From: Spirosoma telluris
GTDB lineage: Bacteria > Bacteroidota > Bacteroidia > Cytophagales > Spirosomataceae
Assembly (NCBI GenBank): GCA_003259005.1
Contig: QLII01000001.1
Coordinates: 7,555,001 to 7,619,000, forward strand
DNA length: 64,000 nucleotides
Direction: 5' to 3'
In this document: one piece after another, positions 1 to 8,025 of the stretch
Layout of the letters: the number at the start of each line of letters is the position of its first letter
Numbering within the stretch: the stretch's first letter is position 1
Notes under the pieces: model-generated
Database searches by the model: none
What the model was told of the DNA's origin: nothing
What the model saw: only the letters and a program-made list of their open reading frames with translations
Made by a program: the position numbers and the translations under genes

Positions 1-158
1 ACGGTTATAATGTGCTGGCTCTGGCAACGTCATTTGAAAAATTAGCGAAGCTAAGTGGTGGACAAGGGGGACCAACGTTCTTGTCGTCACACCCTGATAG
101 CCAGGCCAGGGCACAACGAGTGCGGGACCGGGCGCGTCGGGACGGACTGGCACGGTAG
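1..158 (+). CDS. C-terminal end of an M48-family zinc metallopeptidase (partial)
   Basis: Only the last 52 codons are inside the window, read from base 3 to the TAG at 156-158. The tail contains a helix ending in FEKLAKLSGG, then TFLSSHPDSQARAQRVRD. A terminal 'hydrophobic-S-(S/T)HP-x(2)-x-R' segment of this kind is typical of the end of the M48 (Ste24/BepA/HtpX-like) peptidase domain, just after the third zinc-binding region. The catalytic HExxH is upstream and out of view, so the call rests on the tail alone. The next gene starts about 100 bases downstream on the same strand. No terminator hairpin is evident in the gap. Confidence 0.6.
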   Translation, partial: GYNVLALATSFEKLAKLSGGQGGPTFLSSHPDSQARAQRVRDRARRDGLAR

Positions 159-262
159 GTAAAGGTTAATTCGTTGACTGAGGAAAGTCATAGGCCAACC
201 CTATAAGTAGAGGGTATTTTGCAGCGTTCTTTTAAACGCTCTTTTATCTACATCCTCCACTT

Positions 263-2461
263 ATGGCTCTTTTTCAACGTTGCCTGCTTTTAAGTACGTT
301 CTGGGTTGCCATACAGAGTGGCAACCCGCTCTTTGCAAAACCAACCTGGACCTTTAGTGTGGTGGTAGCGGTAGAGAAACGCACCGCTGATTTATACCAA
401 TTTGCCTATTCGAAACCGATTGCCCAACTAGTAAACGAGCAAGTGGCGACCATCAATGCCAATTTTAACAGCTCGCCTAACTTCAACGGTATCTACAACT
501 TTCGGGTTGATTCTGTATATGTGTTTGACGGTGCAGTAGGTGATGAAATCGCCAGGCCGCACCCTAAGTATATGTATGGCGTTGTGATTAATGGGTTTTC
601 TGATAATACTTCGGGAGGAGGGTGGTATGGCGGCAGTCAGACTATATACCACAACTGGAAGTGGGATTATTTCAGTGGGCCTTTCGCGCAGACAGCTACT
701 GATGGGTTAACGCATGAATTTGGGCACGCTCGTGGAGCAATCGATATCTATGCGTTGCAGGTAGACGCCCAAAAGAATCCGGTTAATAGCACTTCGTTTG
801 TGGCGGTAAACTCGATCATGAATTACCCCTATGGCAACATTGTCTGGGATGAGCATACGACCAATTTACTAAACTCTACCGCAGGTAATCCTATCGTAGG
901 GGATCAATGGATTATTCGCCCATTTCCCAATACGATTGGTATAAAAGCGGTCGATGCGAAGGGTGCACCTTTGTCTAATGTGCAATTGACCGTATACCCC
1001 GTCGACTGGTTTTCTAATTCGGTTACGTCAACGCCCATTCTCAACGTATCGACAACCAGCAGTGGCGTTTACCCCTTTTTCTCAAACCCATACCAGCCAT
1101 CGACCAGCGGTTATCCCTGGACGATGCGCTATTGTAATTTTCTGATTAAGGCCACCTATAACTCGGTTGTGGCGTATAAGTGGATGCCTTTATATGACGT
1201 TCAGAATGCGTACTTCAGCAACGGCGCTAATACTGCCTATAACGCCGAGATTGTATTGCCTGTTACTGCGCCCTCAATCAAACTAGGTAACATCAGCTCA
1301 ACCAGCAGTTGTCCTGGCAAAACGATTGATGTAGGGTTTGCCATTTCGGGTACATTTGACCCTACGAACCAGTTCTACCTGCAATTTATCGATAATAATA
1401 ATAATACGTTTTCGATCGCTCACCTTGATGGTGCTCAGGCCGGAACTCTGAGTGGGACCGTTCCATATTTTAGTGCTGGAGTCTATAGGATGAGAGTAGG
1501 TAGTAGTATGCCTTCTGTAGCGAGTGATGAGTTTATGTTCACGATTACAGCAGCACCTGCTAACCCAACTGTGCAATCTTCCTTTACGGTTTGCCAGAAT
1601 GCATCTCCTCCCATTCTTGTGGCTACTGGGCAAAACCTGCTTTGGCATTCTGATGCAGGCTTTTCTACGACCACTCCAATACCCAACACCAGCCGGGCAG
1701 GCTATTTCGCATATACTGTTACCCAGACGATTGATGGCTGCGAAAGTTCGGGCGTCTATATAAATGTATATGTCAACCCGCAACCTACAGCCACCTTGAA
1801 AGACAATGGCCCGCTAAGTGGTACATTAACGAGTGTTACGCTAACCGCAGGGAGCGGAAAATCCTATGTGTTCGGTGGCCCTGGTTTAGTGAGCCAGAAT
1901 CCTACGTCTGGTACAGCCCTTGCCAACGCATCAGGTATTTACTCGGTAACGGTTACAGGTAGTAATGGGTGTTCCAATACGGCTAGTTTAGCGCTGGCCG
2001 GTACGGATTTAACACCTACGCTGGTTTTGCCGCAGGCTAACTTTGCGGCTTCGGGCAGTATGGCCAATCTGGCCGTCAACCTCTTTGAAGTAGCCGGGCT
2101 ACCAACAACCATGAGCAATGTGGCCATCACCATCACGGCGCCTTTGGGCTATACGATCGCCTTTGATCCGTCCAGCACCAGTATCAATGTGTCGGGTGGA
2201 ACCGAAAATCCGGTGGCGGTCGATAATATAAACTGGTTGGTAACGAGTTCACTGGCCGACCGACAACTCTCGTTAGTCATGAAGACCAATCAGTTTATTA
2301 GCGCAAATGGCAAGGCTGTTTTGGGTTTTACAATCACCCGCACGATCGCCAACTCCGGTAGCACATCCAGCATTACCGTGAATATCGCTAATGATGCCAC
2401 AATGGGGTATGACGGTAATCCCGCCAATAATGTGTATGCTCGGATTATTAATGGATTATAG
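263..2461 (+). CDS. Secreted metzincin-like metalloprotease with Ig-like repeats
   Basis: The 732-residue protein begins with an export signal (about residues 1-25, hydrophobic core LLLSTFWVAI). Residues 151-161 read HEFGHARGAID, which fits the extended metzincin zinc motif HExxHxxGxxD, and a Met-turn-like SIMNYPYG follows at about 184-191. Both features support a zinc endopeptidase domain in roughly residues 25-220. The remaining two thirds consist of beta-rich repeats: an Ig/PKD-like segment with paired cysteines at about 440-510, a glycine-rich segment, and a C-terminal DUF11-like segment at about 580-732. I see no type IX secretion C-terminal sorting domain; the protein simply ends after the last beta segment. 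It is probably an exported or surface protease. The specific family is not assigned. Confidence 0.7.
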   Translation: MALFQRCLLLSTFWVAIQSGNPLFAKPTWTFSVVVAVEKRTADLYQFAYSKPIAQLVNEQVATINANFNSSPNFNGIYNFRVDSVYVFDGAVGDEIARPHPKYMYGVVINGFSDNTSGGGWYGGSQTIYHNWKWDYFSGPFAQTATDGLTHEFGHARGAIDIYALQVDAQKNPVNSTSFVAVNSIMNYPYGNIVWDEHTTNLLNSTAGNPIVGDQWIIRPFPNTIGIKAVDAKGAPLSNVQLTVYPVDWFSNSVTSTPILNVSTTSSGVYPFFSNPYQPSTSGYPWTMRYCNFLIKATYNSVVAYKWMPLYDVQNAYFSNGANTAYNAEIVLPVTAPSIKLGNISSTSSCPGKTIDVGFAISGTFDPTNQFYLQFIDNNNNTFSIAHLDGAQAGTLSGTVPYFSAGVYRMRVGSSMPSVASDEFMFTITAAPANPTVQSSFTVCQNASPPILVATGQNLLWHSDAGFSTTTPIPNTSRAGYFAYTVTQTIDGCESSGVYINVYVNPQPTATLKDNGPLSGTLTSVTLTAGSGKSYVFGGPGLVSQNPTSGTALANASGIYSVTVTGSNGCSNTASLALAGTDLTPTLVLPQANFAASGSMANLAVNLFEVAGLPTTMSNVAITITAPLGYTIAFDPSSTSINVSGGTENPVAVDNINWLVTSSLADRQLSLVMKTNQFISANGKAVLGFTITRTIANSGSTSSITVNIANDATMGYDGNPANNVYARIINGL

Positions 2462-2543
2462 AGACTGATAAATCTGCCAATTCACTTAATTGCATATAGT
2501 CAGTTAATTAGCTTTCTTTCGAGTCTAAACCCTGTTATTTATT

Positions 2544-3263
2544 ATGGAATCACAATCCTATCCTGAGCGCCAGCATCCTTTTCTGACAGCTGATCAAGTC
2601 AAACGTGAACAGGCCGCTTTTATGACCCAGGTCTACGGCTGGATGACCGTTGCCCTGCTTATTACGGCTTCCGTTTCTGTCTGGGTGGCTAGCACACCTG
2701 CCGTACTGGAACTCATTTTTGGCAATCGGCTGGTTTTTTATGCCTTGCTGATTGGCGAAGTGCTCTTGGTCATATCGCTATCGGCGGCTGTGCAACGGGT
2801 ATCAGCAAGAACGGCTACGGCCATGTTTCTGGGCTATGCCGTTATGAATGGACTGACCCTGGCGTCGATTTTTATGCTGTACACTGGCGGCTCAATAGCA
2901 TCGACGTTCTTCGTCACGGCGGGAACATTTGGGGCGATGAGCGCCTACGGCTACTTCACAAAACGTGACCTGACCTCGTTGGGCGGTTTTCTGCTGATGG
3001 CGTTAATCGGCCTGATCATCGCTTCGCTTGTGAATATTTTCTGGCAGAACGAGACGCTCTACTGGATCGCTACCTATGCCGGTGTGCTGATCTTTGTGGG
3101 TCTGACCGCCTACGACACGCAGAAGATCAAGGAAATGAATGTCATCGGTAATGCGGGCACCGATGAAGATCGCAAAGAAGCCATCATGGGAGCCTTACGG
3201 CTCTATCTGGATTTTATCAATATGTTTCTCTACATGCTGCGCCTATTCGGTCGCCGACGGTAG
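2544..3263 (+). CDS. Bax inhibitor-1 / YccA family integral membrane protein
   Basis: A 239-residue protein with about seven hydrophobic segments from residue 30 to the C terminus, preceded by a short polar N-terminal tail. The order of helices, the GxFGAMSAYGYFTKRDL stretch near the middle and the C-terminal 'AxLRLYLDFINMFLYMLRLFGRR' type ending are typical of bacterial BI-1/YccA (UPF0005) proteins such as E. coli YbhL. Related proteins behave as pH-sensitive calcium leak channels or interact with FtsH; that role is known from the family and not shown here. Length is normal. It is followed directly by a rho-independent terminator and stands as a single-gene unit. Confidence 0.9.
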   Translation: MESQSYPERQHPFLTADQVKREQAAFMTQVYGWMTVALLITASVSVWVASTPAVLELIFGNRLVFYALLIGEVLLVISLSAAVQRVSARTATAMFLGYAVMNGLTLASIFMLYTGGSIASTFFVTAGTFGAMSAYGYFTKRDLTSLGGFLLMALIGLIIASLVNIFWQNETLYWIATYAGVLIFVGLTAYDTQKIKEMNVIGNAGTDEDRKEAIMGALRLYLDFINMFLYMLRLFGRRR

Positions 3264-3282
3264 AATAGGATTTTTGATACTT

Positions 3283-3312
3283 AAAAAAGCACTTCGGGAG
3301 GAGTGCTTTTTT
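3283..3312 (+). terminator. Rho-independent terminator after the BI-1 gene
   Basis: Arms AAAAAAGCACT and AGTGCTTTTTT flank a short GC-rich loop and end in a T run. The hairpin lies 20 bases after the stop codon of the BI-1/YccA gene. Confidence 0.85.
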
Positions 3313-3500
3313 GTTTGATAGGGGTTGGGCAAGTAATCTATTGATTTATTGTTGTTTTCGCTGGCTAAGAATTTGGCGTGCTTTTTCTATTTTTTTAGGG
3401 AAGAGAATTCGGTTGCTAAGTTAGGCGTCTACCATTTCGTCCATGATCAAACCAGTACTAAGGGGCTAGTAATAGCGCTAACTTAAATCGAATAGAGGAA

Positions 3501-3719
3501 TTACTTCCAGTCGGGGTGATGTTGTAAAGTATCAAAATACTCAAAAAGCATTAGATAAAGATATGTGCAGACAATGATAACTGTAGATACTATTATGTAT
3601 TTCTTTCCTTTGTTTTCTGTTAGTAAGAAGTTTATAAATAGGTGCAAAAACATCCAAACTACCCCTACTAATAGACTAAGTTTTAAATAGTATATTCCCT
3701 CTAATGCCAACCCTCCCAT
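3501..3719 (-). CDS. Small two-helix membrane protein, unknown
   Basis: A 72-residue reading frame with two clear hydrophobic segments (about residues 10-32 and 40-60), a lysine-rich turn between them (ENKGKK) and a polar C terminus. I do not recognise a family. The surrounding AT-rich sequence (3313-4300) looks eroded: short fragments read like protein on the minus strand but are interrupted by stops. The frame could therefore be a small inner-membrane protein or a remnant. The composition is more AT-rich than the neighbouring genes, which may indicate transfer or low expression. Confidence 0.4.
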   Translation of the reverse strand: MGGLALEGIYYLKLSLLVGVVWMFLHLFINFLLTENKGKKYIIVSTVIIVCTYLYLMLFEYFDTLQHHPDWK

Positions 3720-3882
3720 TATAACACTGAAAATATATAAAACCGCGTTACTATCAGAAGTAGAATATTACTGGCGATAATAATGAAAATTTTCATGTTG
3801 CTATCTTTCGGAACCTGAGGATGTAACAGTAATCATCAAAAATTTATAGTATAAGGACTTTATAACTTATTAAGAAGATCAG

Positions 3883-4017
3883 CTAAAGGCCGAGCTTGCT
3901 TAGTGCCTGCTCAACAGCTTTTAGCTCTTGAATAGCTTCTTTGAGTTCACTAATCAATTGTGCTCTGGTCGGCTTCTCGATTTCGTGTTGATCCAAATTA
4001 GTTACTAATTCTTTCAT
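3883..4017 (-). CDS. 44-residue helical protein, possible antitoxin remnant
   Basis: ATG at 4015-4017 reads through to a TAG at 3883-3885. The product is strongly helical and charged, starting MKELVTNLDQHEI and containing RAQLISELKEAIQELKAVEQ. Short helical proteins of this style commonly act as antitoxin partners of RelE- or PIN-type toxins in Bacteroidota and Cyanobacteria, and it sits directly downstream of a decayed DUF2442 gene and a decayed PIN toxin. It ends earlier than such proteins usually do, so it may itself be truncated. No intact toxin partner follows. Function is inferred from context only. Confidence 0.4.
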   Translation of the reverse strand: MKELVTNLDQHEIEKPTRAQLISELKEAIQELKAVEQALSKLGL

Positions 4018-4043
4018 GATTTCGTTTTCTCTCCGTGTAACAA

Positions 4044-4286
4044 CTAACCTACCAATCGGCTCCGCTCATGCATCACATCTGGGTCAAAATCTAATGGTCT
4101 TGGTTTCTGACTCCCATCGTAGTCAATCATAGTCAGCAGGTTATCCCAATATACCGGACTACTAGGTCTCGCGGCCGAATCTGCCAAAAAAGGTTGTAAA
4201 TCTATTCCGCGAACTTCTCACGTATTCCATAAGCAAATAACCTTGTATGGCTCTACGGATAAGATTTGGTTGATGCGAGGGTGCAT
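4044..4286 (-). pseudogene. DUF2442 family gene, internal stop and deletion
   Basis: From an ATG at 4284-4286 the frame reads MHPRINQILSVEPYKVICLW and NT, then a TGA, and resumes in the same frame with EVRGIDLQPFL, ending in GSQKPRPLDFDPDVMHERS. The pattern 'rWNTGEvR.IDL.P' followed by a C-terminal 'Y.DG...PAPLDFDPDVLY' is characteristic of DUF2442 proteins. Relative to that family the glycine after WNT has become a stop, and about 25 residues between the two conserved halves appear to be missing. The whole stretch is 81 codons in one frame, so the damage is a substitution plus an in-frame deletion and not a frameshift. DUF2442 genes often travel with toxin-antitoxin-like genes, as here. Confidence 0.75.
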
Positions 4287-4294
4287 TATTATAA

Positions 4295-4708
4295 TTATCC
4301 GTTACTGGCTAATAGTTTCAAAAAGTCATCGGGAGTGAGGATTCCAATCGAAGGAAACGGATGCGATTTTACAACGTCAAAGTGACCATCGTATGTGATG
4401 ATATAATCTGCTCCGGCTATTAGTCCTGCATCAACGAACTTGTTATCATCTGGATCAATTTCAATAATGCCCTAAGTAAAAGGCGTATCAACACGAACCA
4501 CACCGGGTAGTTTTGTTAAGAATTCCAGAAAGTTGTTGGCGACAGTTGCGTTTGTCTTTCGTGATAAAATCTCCTGGTATTCAAGCAGAATTGCTGTACT
4601 CACAGCCAATTCAATTTTCCTGGAAACTAATGCTGTAATAATATCTCTAAAACGTGATGCTTTCGGAAGAGCTGCCAGCAATACGTTCGTATCAATTACA
4701 ATCCTCAT
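4295..4708 (-). pseudogene. PIN-domain toxin gene interrupted by an in-frame TAG
   Basis: The frame starts MRIVIDTNVLLAAL at 4708, with the first PIN acidic residue (D6), continues through an ILLEYQEIL segment with the second acidic site, then hits TAG at 4472-4474 after VDTPFT. The same frame continues IIEIDPDDNKFVDAGLIAG and ADYIITYDGHFD, the remaining PIN acidic cluster, and ends at 4295-4297. Without the stop the product would be about 137 residues, normal for the PIN toxin family TIGR00305. PIN toxins are Mg-dependent ribonucleases. The ATG overlaps the upstream antitoxin stop by four bases (ATGA). It is paralogous to the intact toxin at 46970-47401. I treat it as an inactivated toxin; a single-base sequence error is the alternative. 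Confidence 0.8.
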
Positions 4709-4935
4709 GGTTGAGGTCGATATGGAGTACGTTCATGTCCTTTAGCCCATTCCTCAATAGTATGTTCATTCCAGCCTTTTTCCTGCCAGAGTTTATCCAT
4801 TTCGATATCCGCCTTGTCTAAAAAGTATTGTGACAGCAATTGCCGAATTTCGATTAATTGCTCATCAGGTAGAGCGTACGAAAACGTTTGGAGCAACTCT
4901 AATTGGAGATTGGTGAGTTTGGCAGTGGCTGGCAT
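4705..4935 (-). CDS. Antitoxin-like partner of the decayed PIN toxin
   Basis: This 76-residue protein has a helical N-terminal region (KLTNLQLELLQTF, then EQLIEIRQLLSQYFLDKADIEMDKLW) and a charged C-terminal tail. It is clearly related to the protein encoded at 46732-46968, which shares the KLT(N/D)LQ, the EIR(Q/R)LL-SYF and the EKG(W/Y) positions. Both lie immediately upstream of PIN toxin genes. That arrangement, and the four-base overlap with the toxin start, identify it as the antitoxin of a type II module. The reading frame looks intact although its toxin is broken, consistent with relaxed retention after toxin loss. Confidence 0.7.
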   Translation of the reverse strand: MPATAKLTNLQLELLQTFSYALPDEQLIEIRQLLSQYFLDKADIEMDKLWQEKGWNEHTIEEWAKGHERTPYRPQP

Positions 4936-4989
4936 GGCAGACTATTTTGTTAAGTGAAGATAGCATTTTTTCGCCAATGTTGATTCAAT

Positions 4990-5021
4990 TAAAAAGCCCG
5001 GTCACTTCGCAGTAACCGGGC
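4990..5021 (-). terminator. Rho-independent terminator of clpB
   Basis: On the minus strand an AGCCCGGT-to-ACCGGGCT stem is followed by a T run, 32 bases past the clpB stop codon. Placement and orientation fit termination of clpB transcription. Confidence 0.85.
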
Positions 5022-5052
5022 TATGCGCCCCAGGCTTCTCGAAATCAATCCA

Positions 5053-7675
5053 TTATAAGTTCTCAATCTGTGCGTCCAGATTCGTGAAGGCGATTTCGCC
5101 CTCATCGTTCAACTCCATCAGCACGACGGAATCTTTCTTGACCTGGCCTGATAGAATGCTTTTCGAGAGTTCGTTAAGCACCCGGCGTTGTAACACACGT
5201 TTCAGCGGACGAGCACCAAAGACGGGGTCGAAACCTTCTTCACCAATTTTGGTCAGTGCTTCGTCGGTGGCGTCGAGTTGGATGCCGTTTTCGGCTAGTC
5301 GTTGCTTGATACCCGGAACTGGATGTCTACAATCTTGCGAATATTGGCTTTCGTCAGCGGCTCGAACATCACGATTTCATCGATCCGGTTCAGGAATTCG
5401 GGGCGGATCGTCTGCCGTAGCAATTCCAGCACCGCCGATTTTGCTTCTTCCAGCACCAGCGAGTGGTTCCAGCCTTCATCTTCGGCAAATTTCTCCTGAA
5501 TCAGGTGGCTGCCGATGTTGGAGGTCATAATGATGATCGTGTTCTTAAAGTTCGCCACACGGCCTTTGTTGTCGGTCAGGCGGCCTTCGTCGAGCACTTG
5601 CAACAGAATGTTCCAGACATCGGGGTGGGCTTTTTCGATTTCGTCAAGCAAGACCACCGAGTAGGGTTTCCGACGTACGGCTTCGGTCAACTGACCACCT
5701 TCGTCGTAGCCTACGTATCCCGGAGGGGCACCAATCAATCGGCTCACGGCGTGGCGTTCCTGATACTCCGACATGTCGATTCGCACCATCGCGTTCTCGT
5801 CGTTGAACAGGTATTCGGCCAGCGTCCGGGCTACTTCGGTTTTACCAACACCCGTAGTACCCAGGAAGATAAATGAACCGATTGGCCGTTTGGGGTCCTG
5901 CATACCGGCCCGGCTCCGACGAACCGCATCCGCTACCACTTCAATGGCTTCGGCCTGTCCGGCTACGCGCTTGCCAAGTTCTTTCTCCAGATTAAGTAGT
6001 TTCTCACGGTCGCTTTGGAGCATTTTCGAGACAGGAATACCAGTCCATTTGGCTACTACTTCCGCAATATCCTCAGCTGTCACTTCTTCCTGCATCATCC
6101 GGTCCGACGAATTTTTATCGGCTCCTTCTTTAGCTAAGGAATTCAGTTTGTTTTCAATTTCAGGAATACGGCCGTAACGAATTTCAGCTACTTTGCCATA
6201 ATCACCTGCACGTTCAGCCTGATCGGCTTCCAACTTCAGTTTGTCGAGTTCTTCCTTCAGCGTTCTTCCTTCGTTGACCGATGCTTTTTCGGTTTCCCAT
6301 TTGGCTTTCAGGCTGTTCCGTTGCTCGCTCAGGTCTTCGATCTGCTTATTGAGCAACGTTTCCTTTTCCTTATCGTTTTCACGACGGATGGCTTCCCGTT
6401 CAATTTCCAGCTGCATGATGCGCCGGTTCAATTCATCGAGTTCTTCGGGAACGGAATCCATTTCCAGGCGCAGTTTGGCAGCCGCTTCGTCCATTAAGTC
6501 AATGGCTTTATCGGGCAAAAAACGATCCGTAATGTAGCGTGTCGAGAGTTCAACGGCGGCAATGACGGCATCGTCTTTGATCCGAACGCCATGGTGAAGT
6601 TCATATTTTTCCTTGATACCCCGCAGAATCGAAATGGCATCGGGCATGTCGGGCTCATCGACCACAACTGCCTGAAAACGACGTTCGAGCGCTTTGTCTT
6701 TCTCAATATATTTCTGGTACTCTTTCAGCGTGGTGGCCCCAATCGTGTGCAACTCACCGCGCGACAACGCTGGTTTCAAGAGGTTAGCCGCATCCATGGC
6801 TCCTTCGCCACCGGCACCCGCGCCAACAAGGGTATGAATCTCGTCGATGAACAGTATGATTTGTCCATCAGAGTCCGTTACTTCTTTGATGACGGCTTTC
6901 AGACGTTCCTCGAATTCGCCTTTATACTTGGCACCCGCAATCAGCAGGCCCATGTCGAGCGAGACGATGGTTTTGGTTTTTAAGTTTTCAGGTACGTCGC
7001 CCGACACGATCCGCTGGGCCAGCCCTTCCACAATGGCGGTCTTACCAACGCCCGGCTCTCCAAGCAAAATCGGGTTATTTTTAGTGCGACGGCTAAGAAT
7101 TTGCAGCACCCGCCGAATCTCTTCGTCGCGACCAATAACCGGATCAATTTTACCAGTACGGGCGCGTTCGTTCAGATTGACGCTGAATCGTTCTAAGGAT
7201 TGATATTTAGCTTCTGCGTTCTGGTCTTTCACCGAGTTTCCTTTTCTAAGTTCGTTGATAGCCGCTTTCGTTTGTTTCTCGTTGAAACCGGCATCTTTCA
7301 ATAACGTTGCAATTTGATCTTTGCCGCCCATTAGACCAAGAAGCATCAACTCAACACTCACAAATTCATCGCCGAATTCTTTGGTGTAGTTGCTGGCTTT
7401 GGCCAGAGCAGCGGAAGTATCGTTACTCAGGTATACGCTACCGTTTCCCCCGAAACTTTGGGATAGGTAGTGAGTATAGCCTGTAAAGCAGCATTCGTAT
7501 TCTGTATATTAATACCTATTTTCTTGGCGATGAAACCAATTACGTTTTCATCTTCCGACAAAATAGCCTGGAGCAAATGCCCCGTTTCAATGCTTTGCTG
7601 GCCGTTTCCAAGGGCAATCTCCGATGCCTTCTGTACGACCTCCTGTGCTTTTACGGTGTAGTTCTTAAAGTCCAT
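5053..7675 (-). CDS. clpB: ATP-dependent disaggregase ClpB (two apparent frameshifts)
   Basis: The start [20 protein letters not shown] is the typical ClpB N-terminal repeat domain. It is followed by the first AAA+ module (Walker [23 protein letters not shown]), a coiled-coil M domain, and the second AAA+ module ([21 protein letters not shown]). ClpB hexamers work with DnaK to extract proteins from aggregates. The frame is broken at about 7429-7432 (before the [14 protein letters not shown] region) and again at about 5312-5314 (after DIQFR). One added base at each point restores a continuous 874-residue protein whose C terminus includes FGARPLKRV and ends near [11 protein letters not shown]. 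Losing one base in a GG and a CCC run within a core chaperone suggests sequence error, not decay. A terminator follows. It is divergent from the large cluster at 8026. Confidence 0.93.
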
Positions 7676-8025
7676 GACTGTTCAGGAATTAATAATGAAT
7701 AATGGACAATGGATAATGTGGTTAATTCACGTAGGTCATTATACATTATTCATTGTACATTATCTATTAACAAATCACGGGCCGGGCTGTTTTTTCGGAC
7801 ATTTTGGCGCAAAAATTGGCTTTGTCTATCTGATTTAGGACAAAATGGCAATTCCCCGGTCTGGATTCGTTCTACGCTCATTCTTTTGCCGTTAAATAAA
7901 AGCATAAGGCAATTCCTGGAAAATGTATCCAAATTTTAAGTAATCAAACGGGCCGATCCTGTAAGGTTCTCAAATTCAACGGCATATCCTGCTCTATCCT
8001 ATGCTAACCCTTACCGATAAACGCT
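7676..8025. repeat. 350-base divergent intergenic region with an imperfect palindrome at 7689-7770
   Basis: Between clpB (minus) and the cluster starting at 8026 (plus). Bases 7689-7718 and 7737-7770 form an imperfect inverted repeat built from repeated words of the type ATTATT/CATTGT; the two arms differ in length by about four bases. The rest (7771-8025) shows no gene and no clear TAnnTTTG promoter element for the cluster, although its promoter must lie here or further upstream. Confidence 0.5.

Noticed and set aside
1298-1783. 161-residue minus-strand frame inside the secreted protease
   Set aside because: Opposite-strand shadow of a clear coding region, with no recognisable domain.
4044-4708. 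Stop-codon readthrough or recoding in the PIN and DUF2442 genes
   Set aside because: One stop is TAG and the other TGA, no recoding hairpin is seen, and the DUF2442 copy is also internally deleted; decay is simpler.
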